This document shows positions 1 through 7,112 of a stretch of DNA of 13,829 nucleotides, piece after piece. The notes beneath the pieces were generated by a model. That model did no database searches. It was not told the DNA's origin and saw nothing but the letters and a program-made list of their open reading frames with translations. The stretch comes from Pseudarthrobacter sp. (GTDB taxonomy: Bacteria > Actinomycetota > Actinomycetes > Actinomycetales > Micrococcaceae): the NCBI GenBank assembly GCA_013362385.1, contig JABFWC010000049.1:1-13829 (forward strand). Reading direction: 5' to 3'. Position 1 is the first letter of the stretch. The number at the start of each line of letters is the position of its first letter. The translations under genes were made by a program, and so were the position numbers.

Positions 1-231
1 GGACAGGAACGTGCCCTGGAGCAGAGTTACTTTCGCGGTAGTGTTCCCGGTGGTCACGGCACCCGGGTGGCGGGCTTCGAGCACCAGGACGTTCTGCCCG
101 GACCGGGCCAGCAGCAGTGCGGTGACCAGGCCGGTGAGCCCGGCTCCGGCAACCACGGTGTCGTACCTGTTGTCCGGCTCGAACGGGTCAGGTGTAAAGG
201 TCTCCGCGCGGTCCAGCCAAAGTGAAGTCAT
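1..231 (-). CDS. FAD-dependent oxidoreductase, N-terminal part only (runs off the left edge)
   Basis: Reading the minus strand from ATG at 231-229 gives an open frame of 77 codons to the window edge with no stop. After a short N-terminal lead the protein shows a dinucleotide-binding fold: a beta strand, then GAGLTG (the GxGxxG loop for the FAD ADP moiety, about residues 29-34), a helix, and VLVLEAR, whose acidic residue ends the second strand. The following segment GNTTAKVTLLQG resembles the TTAK stretch of DadA/YhfW-like FAD oxidoreductases, many of which carry a C-terminal Rieske [2Fe-2S] domain. That domain would lie outside the window, so the Rieske part is an inference. The substrate cannot be told. 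The ribosome site is weak (AAGG sits about 16 bases upstream of the ATG). It probably has its own promoter in 232-376, where an inverted repeat suggests repressor control. Confidence 0.85.
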   Translation of the reverse strand, partial: MTSLWLDRAETFTPDPFEPDNRYDTVVAGAGLTGLVTALLLARSGQNVLVLEARHPGAVTTGNTTAKVTLLQGTFLS

Positions 232-316
232 GCCAGTCCAACCTGCCTTCGGTCCATCTCCCTGGCGAACCGCTTATGTGGTCCGTTATGGGCGCATCCT
301 GTCCGCCGTGGTATCG

Positions 317-357
317 ATAAGTGTACTTATAAATTTGTCCGGTGGAACTCCCGACAA
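317..357 (-). promoter_or_regulatory. Candidate promoter and operator dyad of the FAD oxidoreductase gene
   Basis: Positions 317-330 form the inverted repeat ATAAGT-GT-ACTTAT (6-bp arms, 2-bp centre), in an AT-rich island that stands out from the GC-rich surroundings. On the minus strand a TATAAG hexamer (331-326) overlaps the dyad and could be a -10 box, with TTGTCG (357-352) upstream as a weak -35 at a long 20-bp spacing. A dyad over the -10 would suit repression. The binding protein is unknown and the promoter elements are only suggestive. Confidence 0.4.
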
Positions 358-376
358 CGGCGGCGCGCAAGTAAGG

Positions 377-408
377 AAGGCGGCCCGGCTATCAAGCCGG
401 GCCGCCTT
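377..408 (-). terminator. Perfect 14-bp stem hairpin, probable terminator of the lipoprotein gene
   Basis: AAGGCGGCCCGGCT (377-390) pairs perfectly with AGCCGGGCCGCCTT (395-408) across a 4-base loop. It lies 39 bases past the lipoprotein stop. In the minus-strand transcript the stem is followed by the weakly T-rich CCTTACTTG, so it may stop transcription before the FAD oxidoreductase promoter. Confidence 0.75.
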
Positions 409-447
409 CGCTTGTACAGCGGCAGCCGTCCAGGAGCCGGCCTGTGG

Positions 448-1116
448 TCAGGCCGGCTGGAACGCTCCGATGGTGAGCAGGACGATGTCGGCGTTGCTGC
501 AGGCCTTGGTGGGCTGCGGCAGGAACAGCGACTCCGTGTCCTCCGGCGGGTAGACCCGGTAGCCTGCGGCGTCCACCAGGGTGCAGCCCATGTAGTTGCC
601 GGCCTGGGTGTAGCGCAGGACGGCGCTGCCGGTCTGGCCAGGCGCCAGCAGGACGTCTACGGGGGCTGCGGAATCGTCGCGCTGGGCCGGTGCGCCAATG
701 GGTTCGCCGGCCGCGCCGGCCACCAGGGAAACTCCGGCATAGCCCCTAAGAAGGCAGGGTTCCGAACCCTTGTTGGTGAGGTTGAGTTTCATGTAGACGC
801 TGCCAGCTGCACCGCCCCCGGTGGGATCCGTGGCTGCGGTGAGGCCGGCAGCCTTGCAGAGCGCCGGAGTGCCGCCGCCGCCGGTGGCATCGGAGGCTGG
901 CGGCGAAGCCGGGGACGGCGTCGGGGTGGCAGTGGCGGGCGAGGTGGTGGTGGTGGGAGTTGCTGACGCACTGGCCGACGTTGTGGCCGGCGTTGTGGCC
1001 GGGGTTGTAGTGGCTTGCGACTGGGGCTGGCTGGGACCGCACCCCGTGAGCAGCAGGGCAGCCGCTGTGGCCGCCGTCGACATGACTATCCCCTGGGGCA
1101 ATTTGTGAGACCTCAT
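448..1116 (-). CDS. Secreted lipoprotein with DUF4232-type domain
   Basis: The predicted product is 222 aa. The start at 1116 is chosen because GAAGG lies 8 bases upstream and the product then begins with a classic lipoprotein signal: MRSHK, a hydrophobic stretch, and lipobox LTGC with Cys26 as the lipidated residue. Residues about 30-85 are a Thr/Pro/Ser/Ala-rich linker, probably unstructured and wall-spanning. Residues about 90-222 resemble the DUF4232 family: the motifs ALCKAAGL, YMKLNLTNKGSEPCLL and MGCTLVD, with four Cys that could form two disulfides outside the cell. The function of DUF4232 lipoproteins is not established. A hairpin separates it from the YcnI gene upstream and another follows its stop, so it may be monocistronic. 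An open extension to 1209 exists but lacks signal-peptide character. Confidence 0.85.
   Translation of the reverse strand: MRSHKLPQGIVMSTAATAAALLLTGCGPSQPQSQATTTPATTPATTSASASATPTTTTSPATATPTPSPASPPASDATGGGGTPALCKAAGLTAATDPTGGGAAGSVYMKLNLTNKGSEPCLLRGYAGVSLVAGAAGEPIGAPAQRDDSAAPVDVLLAPGQTGSAVLRYTQAGNYMGCTLVDAAGYRVYPPEDTESLFLPQPTKACSNADIVLLTIGAFQPA
977..1012 (-). repeat. Tandem 12-bp repeat in the lipoprotein linker
   Basis: Three adjacent 12-bp units, GACGTTGTGGCC, GGCGTTGTGGCC and a degenerate GGGGTTGTAGTG, encode the TTPATTPATT part of the linker. Such in-frame repeats can vary in copy number between strains without breaking the gene. Confidence 0.6.
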
Positions 1117-1175
1117 GGCATTACCTTCGCGGTACTGGTGCGCTGCGTCAACGACGCCACCGGCCCTGCCGCGCA

Positions 1176-1210
1176 TTTGATGCCCGGATCGTGATGATCC
1201 GGGCATCAAA
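1176..1210 (-). terminator. Perfect 15-bp stem hairpin after the YcnI gene
   Basis: TTTGATGCCCGGATC (1176-1190) and GATCCGGGCATCAAA (1196-1210) pair fully around a 5-base loop, 8 bases past the YcnI stop. No U-run follows on either strand, so it may end transcription or act as a 3' stabilising stem. It marks the probable end of the operon that starts near 3051. Confidence 0.7.
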
Positions 1211-1218
1211 ATACCGAA

Positions 1219-1995
1219 CTACTTGCCGCTGTGGTCGGCGCTTCCTGCACCCTTGGGTGCCGGGCGCCGGGTGCCGCTTCGGACCAGGGCTGCCGCGCCC
1301 AGGACGAGGCCGCCCAGTCCGGCGGTGAGGCCGGCCCAGCTGCGCGCCTCGGCTCCGATGTCCGTCACGGACGCAGCCTGCTCCTTGGAAGCGTCCGTGG
1401 AGTGTGATCCGGAGGTGTGCGCCGCTTCGCCGTGTCCGTTCGTGCTGGAGGCCGTGGTGATGGTCATGGCGGGGGCGGGTGCCTTGAGGCTGTGCGGGTC
1501 CTGGCCGTCGGCGGCAATTTCGGACCAGTCGGTCTGGCCGCTCTCGCAGGTCTGCAGCGTGGGGAAGTTCAGGGTGGTTCCGGCTGCGTCGGGCAGGTGT
1601 ACCGAGAGGACCAGGGCATCGCGGAGTTCAGGACTCAGCGGAGTCTTGGCCGTATAGACGATCTGGCTGGTCCTCTTGGTGATGCTTGAGCCATCCGCCA
1701 GCTTCCTGGGCTCGGCGAGCTGCTCAGTCACCTTCTCCACAGTCCAGTTGGGGTTCACGGTGGGCTGCGCGTCGTTCAGTTCGGGAGGCAGCGTGATGGC
1801 CACCTTCGTGGTAGGGGAGGTGTCACAGCCGTGGGGGATGCCGAAGGTCAGCAGAGCGTATGAGCCTGCGTCGGTTTTGTCCGGCGTCACGCCAACGTGG
1901 GCGGACGCACCGCCTGCCGCTGCCAGCAGCAGCGCACCGGCGCCCCCGGTGGCAGTGGCAGTGGTCAGGGCACGGCGAAGCAGAGAGGTAGTCAT
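1219..1995 (-). CDS. ycnI: YcnI family (DUF1775) copper-binding membrane-anchored protein
   Basis: The predicted product is 258 aa. The ATG at 1995 follows AAAGG at suitable distance. Residues 1-32 are an export signal ending GGASA, so the mature protein would begin with His33 (HVGVTP). YcnI proteins such as that of Bacillus subtilis bind copper through this N-terminal His plus a conserved Trp. Candidate Trp residues here are W84 (NPNW) and W157 (QTDWSEI); by position W157 fits better, which is inference. C57 and C150 could form a disulfide. The beta-rich DUF1775 domain covers about 33-180, then a linker with His188, His193 and His198, and a membrane segment at about 221-238 with a basic cytosolic tail. 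It is the last gene of the likely operon with the 71-aa protein, the micropeptide and the membrane protein, 84 bases after the last. No CopC or CopD gene is in the window. Confidence 0.9.
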   Translation of the reverse strand: MTTSLLRRALTTATATGGAGALLLAAAGGASAHVGVTPDKTDAGSYALLTFGIPHGCDTSPTTKVAITLPPELNDAQPTVNPNWTVEKVTEQLAEPRKLADGSSITKRTSQIVYTAKTPLSPELRDALVLSVHLPDAAGTTLNFPTLQTCESGQTDWSEIAADGQDPHSLKAPAPAMTITTASSTNGHGEAAHTSGSHSTDASKEQAASVTDIGAEARSWAGLTAGLGGLVLGAAALVRSGTRRPAPKGAGSADHSGK

Positions 1996-2079
1996 GGGTT
2001 GCCTTTCTGGCGCACACCCCGGCATTGGGGTGCAGGAAAGATGGATCCCCGACGCCGGGCGGAACGCCGGTGCGGGGGT

Positions 2080-2703
2080 TTAGCGGGAGGGCACGACGGC
2101 GGAAGGCGGGCCGCGTCGGCTGTCTTGACGGAGATTGCGCCACGGCTGTCGCGGCCGCGGAAGGGGCACAAACAGGCCGCGGAAGCGGGGCGCGGGCACC
2201 GGGGCCGCCGGCCGCGGAAGGCCGGCCAGGGGCCGCAACCAGGCAGCGAGCGTCCATAGCGCGGCGTCGCCCTTGGCGATGAGGAGGGCGCAGCCAAGGG
2301 TGGCCGCGGCGTGCGTCGCCAGCATCAGGGGCGCCAGGCCGGGATTTGCAGGGCCCGCAAGCTCCGCGATGGGAGCGAAGCCCGGGAGGCCGGCCAGGGC
2401 TGCGCCGTGCGTGTGCGGTGCAGGGGGCCCGGTGGGGACGGGAGCGCTGAAAGCCGTCAGGAGTTCATGCAGCGCCAGTTGGCCGCCGGCCAGGAGGGCG
2501 CCCACGGCGGGAAAGGAGAGCCGGAGGCGGGTGGCGGCCGTGCTGGCAAGTGAGGTCAGCGCCAGGACGGCCAGCAGGATGCCCGGGGCGGGGAGTTGGC
2601 CGCCGCCTGCCACGTGGGCACCTGCGGCCAGGGACAGGATCCCCGTGGCCAGGGCGGCGGCACGGAAGGCGTGGAAAGGCGCGCGGGGAGGACGACGGGC
2701 CAC
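2080..2703 (-). CDS. Small polytopic membrane protein of unknown function, next to ycnI
   Basis: The predicted product is 207 aa and starts with GTG at 2703, preceded by a strong GGGAGGAG site. I do not recognise the family. Four hydrophobic segments are visible at about residues 13-33, 38-58, 63-84 and 121-142, with a possible fifth near 145-160. The tail (about 163-207) is Pro/Arg-rich and probably cytosolic. Histidines lie in or beside the membrane segments (H30, H79, H131) and in the loop PHTHG (H97, H99), which could suit a metal-related role alongside YcnI; this is only inference. It lies between the Cys-rich micropeptide (83 bases upstream) and ycnI (84 bases downstream) in the same direction. 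Confidence 0.7.
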   Translation of the reverse strand: MARRPPRAPFHAFRAAALATGILSLAAGAHVAGGGQLPAPGILLAVLALTSLASTAATRLRLSFPAVGALLAGGQLALHELLTAFSAPVPTGPPAPHTHGAALAGLPGFAPIAELAGPANPGLAPLMLATHAAATLGCALLIAKGDAALWTLAAWLRPLAGLPRPAAPVPAPRFRGLFVPLPRPRQPWRNLRQDSRRGPPSAVVPSR

Positions 2704-2785
2704 GGCTGCTCCTCCCTGTGTCGCTGGCCGGGGGCAGTGGTGCAGGGTCCGGCCTCCGCAATTCTATCGGCGGTGCGCCGGTACC

Positions 2786-2839
2786 TCAGTCGGTCTCAGG
2801 GCCACAGCAGTAGTGGCAGTCCTCCGGGCACTCGGTCAT
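2786..2839 (-). CDS. Cys-rich 17-aa micropeptide, translationally coupled
   Basis: ATG at 2839-2837 overlaps the TGA of the 71-aa gene (ATGA) and opens a frame reading MTECPEDCHYCCGPETD, then TGA. GGGAG lies 6 bases before the ATG, inside the upstream gene, which supports real initiation. Four Cys (C4, C8, C11, C12) plus H9 in 17 residues give a CxxxCHxCC pattern that could hold a soft metal ion. The following genes are a His-containing membrane protein and YcnI, so a copper or other metal link is plausible. Other readings are a cysteine-sensing leader peptide acting on the genes downstream (polycysteine short ORFs do this in mycobacteria), or a chance ORF. A GGCCGG/CCGGCC dyad (2726-2731 with 2749-2754) sits between it and the next ribosome site and could matter in the leader model. 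Function is not known. Confidence 0.5.
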   Translation of the reverse strand: MTECPEDCHYCCGPETD

Positions 2840-3051
2840 GCCGGGCTCCCGGCCAGGTCGAAGCCGTCCGCGATGTGGAACAGCCTGCGGACTCCGGCCG
2901 CGGCCGTCACCCAGACGATGTCGCCGTCGTCGGTCCTGGCGTCCACCAGCCCGGCGAACGCCGTGCGCCCGTTCCTCCTCAGCTCGACGCTCTCGCCGAT
3001 CTCGACGTCGTCCCAGCGGGGGGCTTTCACACGGTTCATCATTGAAGTCAC
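2836..3051 (-). CDS. Conserved-looking small protein, unknown function (71 aa)
   Basis: GTG at 3051 is preferred over ATG codons at 3042 and 3039 because AAAGGA lies 6 bases before it. The protein is soluble and charged, with no signal or membrane segment. Alternating hydrophobic and charged strands (VEIGESVELRRNG, TAFAGLVDART, GDIVWVTAA, RRLFHIADGFDL) suggest a small beta-barrel of SH3-like type; this is a shape argument only. I do not recognise a named family. It is the first gene of the probable operon leading to ycnI and its stop overlaps the start of the Cys-rich micropeptide, so its translation should drive that of the peptide. Its promoter should lie in the 174-base gap shared with the divergent 114-aa gene. 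Confidence 0.7.
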   Translation of the reverse strand: MTSMMNRVKAPRWDDVEIGESVELRRNGRTAFAGLVDARTDDGDIVWVTAAAGVRRLFHIADGFDLAGSPA

Positions 3052-3225
3052 GGCTTGTCCTTTGGATGGTTGCAGGGGGTGGGGCCAGTGCAGCGGGTTA
3101 AGCCATCAAACAGCTGCGGTAGTGCCCCGATCAATGGAGGACTGACCACGCCGCCGGGCCGCGCGTTGTGCAGCGCTCCAGCGTTAGACTGCCTGCGTAA
3201 GTGTTGGCGATCGAAGGAGAAGTTC
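3052..3225. promoter_or_regulatory. Divergent promoter region between the 71-aa and 114-aa genes
   Basis: This 174-base gap separates two divergently read genes, so it should hold both promoters. On plus, TAGACT at 3185-3190 is a possible -10 box about 36 bases before the ATG, with no good -35 at normal spacing. No convincing hexamers were seen for the minus direction. No clear operator dyad was found. Confidence 0.4.
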
Positions 3226-3570
3226 ATGGACTACACCGGAAGCCAGTCCGAGAAGGCCGTACCCGCCGGCGAGCTGGGCCGCAGCCACATCGGGCAGACC
3301 ATCAGTTTCCAGCCGAATGAGTTCACGGTCGTGTTCGGCAAGCTCGCAGGAATCGCGCGGACAGAGGCCATGGTTTACCTTTCCCTGACCGGCGTGGGAA
3401 ACGGCACGCACTTGAAGGATGAATACGACCTACCGGCGACCCACGAGGTCTACGTTCCCGTGGACGTCATCTCCAATGCCGAGTCGACCATCAAGGACCT
3501 CTTCGGCAAGGTCCAGGAGAACCTGCGCGGCAGCGGCCACAAGGGCGAGGACCGGACGGACCGGCTCTAA
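3226..3570 (+). CDS. Uncharacterised soluble protein (114 aa)
   Basis: ATG at 3226 follows GAAGGAG at 5-base spacing, a strong ribosome site, so this start is preferred over longer open extensions. The product has no signal peptide or membrane segment. The centre (about residues 25-80) alternates strand-like stretches, TISFQPNEFTVVFGK, EAMVYLSLTGVG and HEVYVPVDVI. A helical, charged tail ends in DRTDRL. I do not recognise the family and give no function. It is the only plus-strand gene in the left half, divergent from the 71-aa gene, and is followed by a hairpin, so it is probably transcribed alone. Confidence 0.8.
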   Translation: MDYTGSQSEKAVPAGELGRSHIGQTISFQPNEFTVVFGKLAGIARTEAMVYLSLTGVGNGTHLKDEYDLPATHEVYVPVDVISNAESTIKDLFGKVQENLRGSGHKGEDRTDRL

Positions 3571-3590
3571 CGCCCGCCCACCGCTTGCCA

Positions 3591-3634
3591 GGAAGGCCGG
3601 CGCCCGCACACTCCAACTGCGGGCCAGGCCTTCC
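3591..3634 (+). terminator. Imperfect GC-rich hairpin after the 114-aa gene
   Basis: GGAAGGCC (3591-3598) pairs with GGCCTTCC (3627-3634), and GCCCGCA (3602-3608) pairs with TGCGGGC (3618-3624) above a short internal mismatch. It starts 20 bases past the stop of the plus gene. No T-run follows, so termination efficiency is uncertain. Confidence 0.55.
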
Positions 3635-3666
3635 CGCTGCCCGGGCCCGCGAGTCCGAAGCAAAAT

Positions 3667-3703
3667 TTGTTGAACAAAAGCTTGGGCGCAAATTGTTCAA
3701 CAG
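3667..3703. promoter_or_regulatory. Pair of FadR/GntR-type operator-like palindromes downstream of the pxp operon
   Basis: TTGTTGAACAA at 3667-3677 and TTGTTCAACAG at 3693-3703 fit the TNGTNNNACNA pattern known for FadR-subfamily GntR regulators (the second with a final G), centres 26 bases apart. The same 11-mer occurs at the pxpA promoter region (7922-7932 and, with one mismatch, 7957-7967). The two copies are also inverted to each other, so the minus-strand transcript could fold a 10-bp stem (TGTTGAACAA with TTGTTCAACA) followed by AATTTTGCTT, which could be a terminator of the operon. Both roles may hold. Confidence 0.55.
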
Positions 3704-3732
3704 CCGGTGTCCTCCCAATCCGGGCGATACGT

Positions 3733-5475
3733 CTAGGAGACGGTGCCCAGCACCTCGCCCCGCGCCACGGCAGTGCCGGGCACCTGGGATCCGCGCCTGA
3801 ACGTCCCGGCCTCTTCCACGGAAACCACGGTTTCCATCTTCATCGCTTCCAGGACCGCAACGGCCTGGCCGGCACCCAGCTCGGCGCCGTCGTCGGCCAG
3901 CCACTTGACGAGGTTCCCGCCCATGGGGGCGGTGACATGTCCATTGGGTGCGCTTGTACCGGCGGCAGTGGAAGCGGACGTTTCGGCGGCCGCGCCGCCG
4001 CCATGCATCAGGGCGTTGAAGACGGCGGACGGAAGCCCCAGCTGGACCGCCTTGCCGTCAATCTCCACGGTCAGTGTTTCCCGCCGTGCCACGGGACCGG
4101 CCACGAAGCTGTCCAGCGCGGACGCGAGGCGGCCCGCAAAGGCTGACTCAATCCAGGTGGTGTACACGCCCAGCCGGTCCTCCGCGGTGAAATCCGGGTC
4201 GCGCACCACCGCCCGGTGGAACGGGACCACGGTGGGGACGCCCTCGATCCTCAGCTCGTCCAGTGCCGCACGCGCGCGGCGCAGGGCCTGGGCGCGGTCC
4301 GCGCCGTGGACGATCAGTTTGGCCATCAGGGAGTCGTACTCGGACGGCACCACGGAGCCCGAACGGACCCCGGAATCCACCCGGATCCCGGCGCCGGTGG
4401 GGGCTTCGAAGACGTCCACGGGGCCGGGGGAGGGCAGGAAGCCGCGGCCGGCGTCCTCGGCGTTCAGCCGGAATTCGAAGGCATGGCCAACCGGCTCCGG
4501 GTCCGCAGTGACGGACACCGGAAGCCCCGCGGCAATCCGGAACTGTTCGCGCACCAGGTCGATCCCGGATGTCTCTTCCGTGACCGGGTGCTCCACCTGC
4601 AGGCGGGTGTTGACCTCGAGGAAGGAGATGACGCCGTCCGGGGCCACGAGGTATTCGACCGTCCCGGCGCCGGTGTAGCCGGCTTCACGGCAGATGGCCC
4701 GGGCCGACTCATGGATCCGGCTGCGCTGCTCAGCGGTGAGGAACGGCGCGGGGGCTTCCTCCACCAGTTTCTGGTTGCGGCGCTGCAGGGAGCAGTCCCG
4801 GGTGCCGACCACCACCACGTTGCCGTGGGTGTCCGCCAGCACCTGGGCTTCGACGTGCCGCGGTTTGTCCAGGAACCGCTCCACGAAGCACTCACCCCGG
4901 CCGAAGGCCACGGTGGCCTCCCGGACCGCGGACTCGAACGCGTCGTCGATGTCCTCCAGCCGGTAGGCGATCTTCAGGCCGCGTCCGCCGCCGCCGAATG
5001 CTGCCTTGATAGCTACAGGAACGCCGTACTGCTCAGCGAACGCGCGCACCTGCGCAGCATCGGCCACCGGGCCGTCCGAGCCGGGCACCAGTGGCGCTCC
5101 GGCCCGCACCGCAATCTCGCGGGCGGTGACCTTGTTGCCCAGGCTGCGGATGGCCTCCGGCGAGGGGCCCACCCACGTGAGTCCGGCGTCGAGCACCGCC
5201 TGGGCGAAGTCGGCGTTTTCGGAGAGGAAGCCGTAACCGGGGTGGACGGCGTCGGCACCGGCGCGGGCGGCGACGGCCAGGAGCTTCCCGATGTTCAGGT
5301 AGGTATCCGAACTGGCCGAGCCTTCCAGCGGATACGCCTCGTCACTGAGGCGTACGTGCAGGGCGTCGGCGTCCGGGTCCGAATAGACGGCAACGGAGGC
5401 CAGCCCTGCGTCTGCGCAGGCACGCGCGATCCGGACGGCGATTTCGCCGCGGTTGGCGATCAGGACTTTCTTCAT
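3733..5475 (-). CDS. accC: Biotin carboxylase fused to a biotin carboxyl carrier domain
   Basis: The predicted product is 580 aa. Residues 1-450 are a biotin carboxylase: [11 protein letters not shown] at the start, the ATP-grasp loop [10 protein letters not shown] (161-170), K236, E287, N289, R291, E295 ([15 protein letters not shown]) and R336, all matching catalytic positions of E. coli AccC within two residues. After a linker, residues about 513-580 are a lipoyl/biotinyl domain with EAMKME, Lys546 being the biotinylation site. The reaction is ATP-dependent carboxylation of biotin; the acceptor depends on a carboxyltransferase, and no classical one is present. ATG at 5475 gives the usual N-terminus; GTG at 5490 is an in-frame alternative overlapping the previous stop (GTGA), adding VKEAI. 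It is the last gene of pxpA-pxpBC-accC. It may serve an acyl-CoA carboxylase elsewhere or work with the PxpBC protein, which is homologous to the urea carboxylase transferase domain. Confidence 0.93.
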   Translation of the reverse strand: MKKVLIANRGEIAVRIARACADAGLASVAVYSDPDADALHVRLSDEAYPLEGSASSDTYLNIGKLLAVAARAGADAVHPGYGFLSENADFAQAVLDAGLTWVGPSPEAIRSLGNKVTAREIAVRAGAPLVPGSDGPVADAAQVRAFAEQYGVPVAIKAAFGGGGRGLKIAYRLEDIDDAFESAVREATVAFGRGECFVERFLDKPRHVEAQVLADTHGNVVVVGTRDCSLQRRNQKLVEEAPAPFLTAEQRSRIHESARAICREAGYTGAGTVEYLVAPDGVISFLEVNTRLQVEHPVTEETSGIDLVREQFRIAAGLPVSVTADPEPVGHAFEFRLNAEDAGRGFLPSPGPVDVFEAPTGAGIRVDSGVRSGSVVPSEYDSLMAKLIVHGADRAQALRRARAALDELRIEGVPTVVPFHRAVVRDPDFTAEDRLGVYTTWIESAFAGRLASALDSFVAGPVARRETLTVEIDGKAVQLGLPSAVFNALMHGGGAAAETSASTAAGTSAPNGHVTAPMGGNLVKWLADDGAELGAGQAVAVLEAMKMETVVSVEEAGTFRRGSQVPGTAVARGEVLGTVS

Positions 5476-5486
5476 GATGGCTTCTT

Positions 5487-7112
5487 TCACAGGCTCGGGG
5501 GAGAGGGCAGGGGCCGCAGCGTTTCCGGGTCCACCGCGATGAACCGCAGCGGGGTACCGGGCGGCAGCTGCGCCGCGGCCGGCAGGTCCTCCGGAATCAC
5601 GGCGGCGATCACGGGGTAGCCGCCCGTCACTGGGTGGTCGGCAAGGAAGAGGACGGGAAGGCCCGACGGCGGCACCTGCAGGGAGCCGGCCACCACCCCT
5701 TCGCTGGGGAGTTCTTCGGTCCGTGCCCGTTGCAGCGCCGTACCGCCGTCGGAGATGTCCAGCCGCACGCCGATGCGGTTGGATTCCGCTGTCACGGTCC
5801 AGGTCTGGCCGGTGAGCGTCGCCCGGGATTCCGGGGTAAACCAATCCTCCCGCGGTCCGGGGGTGATGCGCAGGACCACGGGCCGGTCAGCGCGCCCGGC
5901 GGCGACGTCGGCGGGCAGCGTGGAGGGTTCCGGGGCGCCCACGATCCGGCCCCGGTCTGCCGCGCCCACGGGAAGCACGGTTCCGGCGGCCAGCGGCGCC
6001 GGCCCGATGCCGGACATCAGGTCCGTCGAGCGGCTGCCCAGGACGGCCGGAACATCGATTCCGCCCCGGACGGCCAGGTAAGTGCGAAGGCCGGCGGAGG
6101 GCTGGTCCAGTCTCAGGGTCTCGCCGTCGTGCAGTGCGAAGGGTCCGTACATGGGGGCCTGCCGGGTGCCGTGGGGTCCGTCGATGGTGGCCGGGGCGGG
6201 GGCCCCGCTGAGGGCCGCAGTCAGTTCGCCGCCGGCCCTGACGGCCAGGCCGCCGAGGAGGTTTTCCACGACGGCGTCGCCAGGCGGGTTTCCGGCCAGC
6301 CGGTTGGCCTGCCGGGCGCTGGCGGTGTCCGCGGCGCCGGCGGCGGGGACGCCGAGGTCGCGGTAGCCGGCCCTGCCCAGGTCCTGGATCAGGGACTGGG
6401 GGCCGGGGGTGATTACTTCAAGGGCTGGACCGGCGGCCGCCGGCCCGGACTGGGGGGTCTTGGCGGAGTTGCCGGAGATCTCGACCAACTCCCGCACCGC
6501 AACGTACCGGACCCGCTGGCCTGGACGGACCAGGGCCGGGTGTTCGCGGTCCAGGTCCCACATGCGGGCGACGGTGCGGCCGATCAGCTGCCAGCCGCCG
6601 GGGGAGCTGCGGGGGTAGACCGCGGAAAAGTTGCCGGCGATGGCTACCGACCCCGCGGGCACTGCGGTGCGCGGCGTACTCCGGCGCGGCACGTTGAGGA
6701 CCTCGTTTTCGCCCACAAGGTAGGCGAAGCCCGGGGCGAAACCGCCGAAGGCCGCGGTCCACAGCTGCCCGGTATGGGCGGCCACCACGCCTTCCGTGCT
6801 GAGGCCGGTGTGGGCCGCAACATCGGCCAGGTCCTCGCCGTCGTACACCACCTCGATCCGGACGGGCTCATGGTCGGCGGCCGGCCCGTGGGAGCCGGAG
6901 GTGTCCACGAGGGCAATGCCATCCCGCGCCGCAAGTGCACTGGCGGGGGAGTCGAAGACCGCCATGACCGTCCGGGCGGCAGCCAGGACGTCGACCTGCC
7001 CAGCCGGCGGGTCCTGCAGCAGCTGCGAGTGCAGGGCCAGGACCTCCGGCAGGGAATCGAGTTCGATCAGCAGGGCACGCGGACCGGCCCAGCGGATGGT
7101 GGGGGAGCTCAC
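5487..7112 (-). CDS. pxpBC: 5-oxoprolinase subunits B and C fused (KipI/KipA, AHS1-AHS2 domains)
   Basis: The predicted product is 541 aa and starts with GTG at 7112, overlapping the pxpA stop as GTGA, which indicates coupled translation. Residues about 5-225 are the PxpB/KipI (AHS1) domain: [47 protein letters not shown] and [11 protein letters not shown]. Residues about 230-535 are the PxpC/KipA (AHS2) domain: [20 protein letters not shown] at its start, then [15 protein letters not shown]. In E. coli the two are separate proteins (YbgJ, YbgK). With PxpA they hydrolyse 5-oxoproline to glutamate using ATP in the cytosol. The same two domains form the carboxyltransferase part of urea carboxylase, hence database labels such as urea amidolyase or biotin-dependent carboxyltransferase. 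The directly following biotin carboxylase makes that alternative worth considering, but PxpA next door favours 5-oxoprolinase. Confidence 0.92.
   Translation of the reverse strand: MSSPTIRWAGPRALLIELDSLPEVLALHSQLLQDPPAGQVDVLAAARTVMAVFDSPASALAARDGIALVDTSGSHGPAADHEPVRIEVVYDGEDLADVAAHTGLSTEGVVAAHTGQLWTAAFGGFAPGFAYLVGENEVLNVPRRSTPRTAVPAGSVAIAGNFSAVYPRSSPGGWQLIGRTVARMWDLDREHPALVRPGQRVRYVAVRELVEISGNSAKTPQSGPAAAGPALEVITPGPQSLIQDLGRAGYRDLGVPAAGAADTASARQANRLAGNPPGDAVVENLLGGLAVRAGGELTAALSGAPAPATIDGPHGTRQAPMYGPFALHDGETLRLDQPSAGLRTYLAVRGGIDVPAVLGSRSTDLMSGIGPAPLAAGTVLPVGAADRGRIVGAPEPSTLPADVAAGRADRPVVLRITPGPREDWFTPESRATLTGQTWTVTAESNRIGVRLDISDGGTALQRARTEELPSEGVVAGSLQVPPSGLPVLFLADHPVTGGYPVIAAVIPEDLPAAAQLPPGTPLRFIAVDPETLRPLPSPPSL

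Noticed and set aside
188..370. 60-aa minus-strand frame upstream of the FAD oxidoreductase
   Set aside because: It overlaps the true FAD start in another frame, has no convincing ribosome site or motif, and covers the likely promoter.
4216..5619. 467-aa plus-strand open frame opposite the biotin carboxylase
   Set aside because: It mirrors the codon bias of the minus-strand gene, which has complete catalytic motifs; the frame itself shows Gly/Arg-rich composition with no domain motif.
5476..5844. N-terminal extension of the biotin carboxylase to 5844
   Set aside because: It would run through the 3' end of pxpBC and gives an Arg/Pro/Gly-rich stretch; the family starts at the KVLIANRGE motif. 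Only the GTG at 5490 remains a reasonable alternative.
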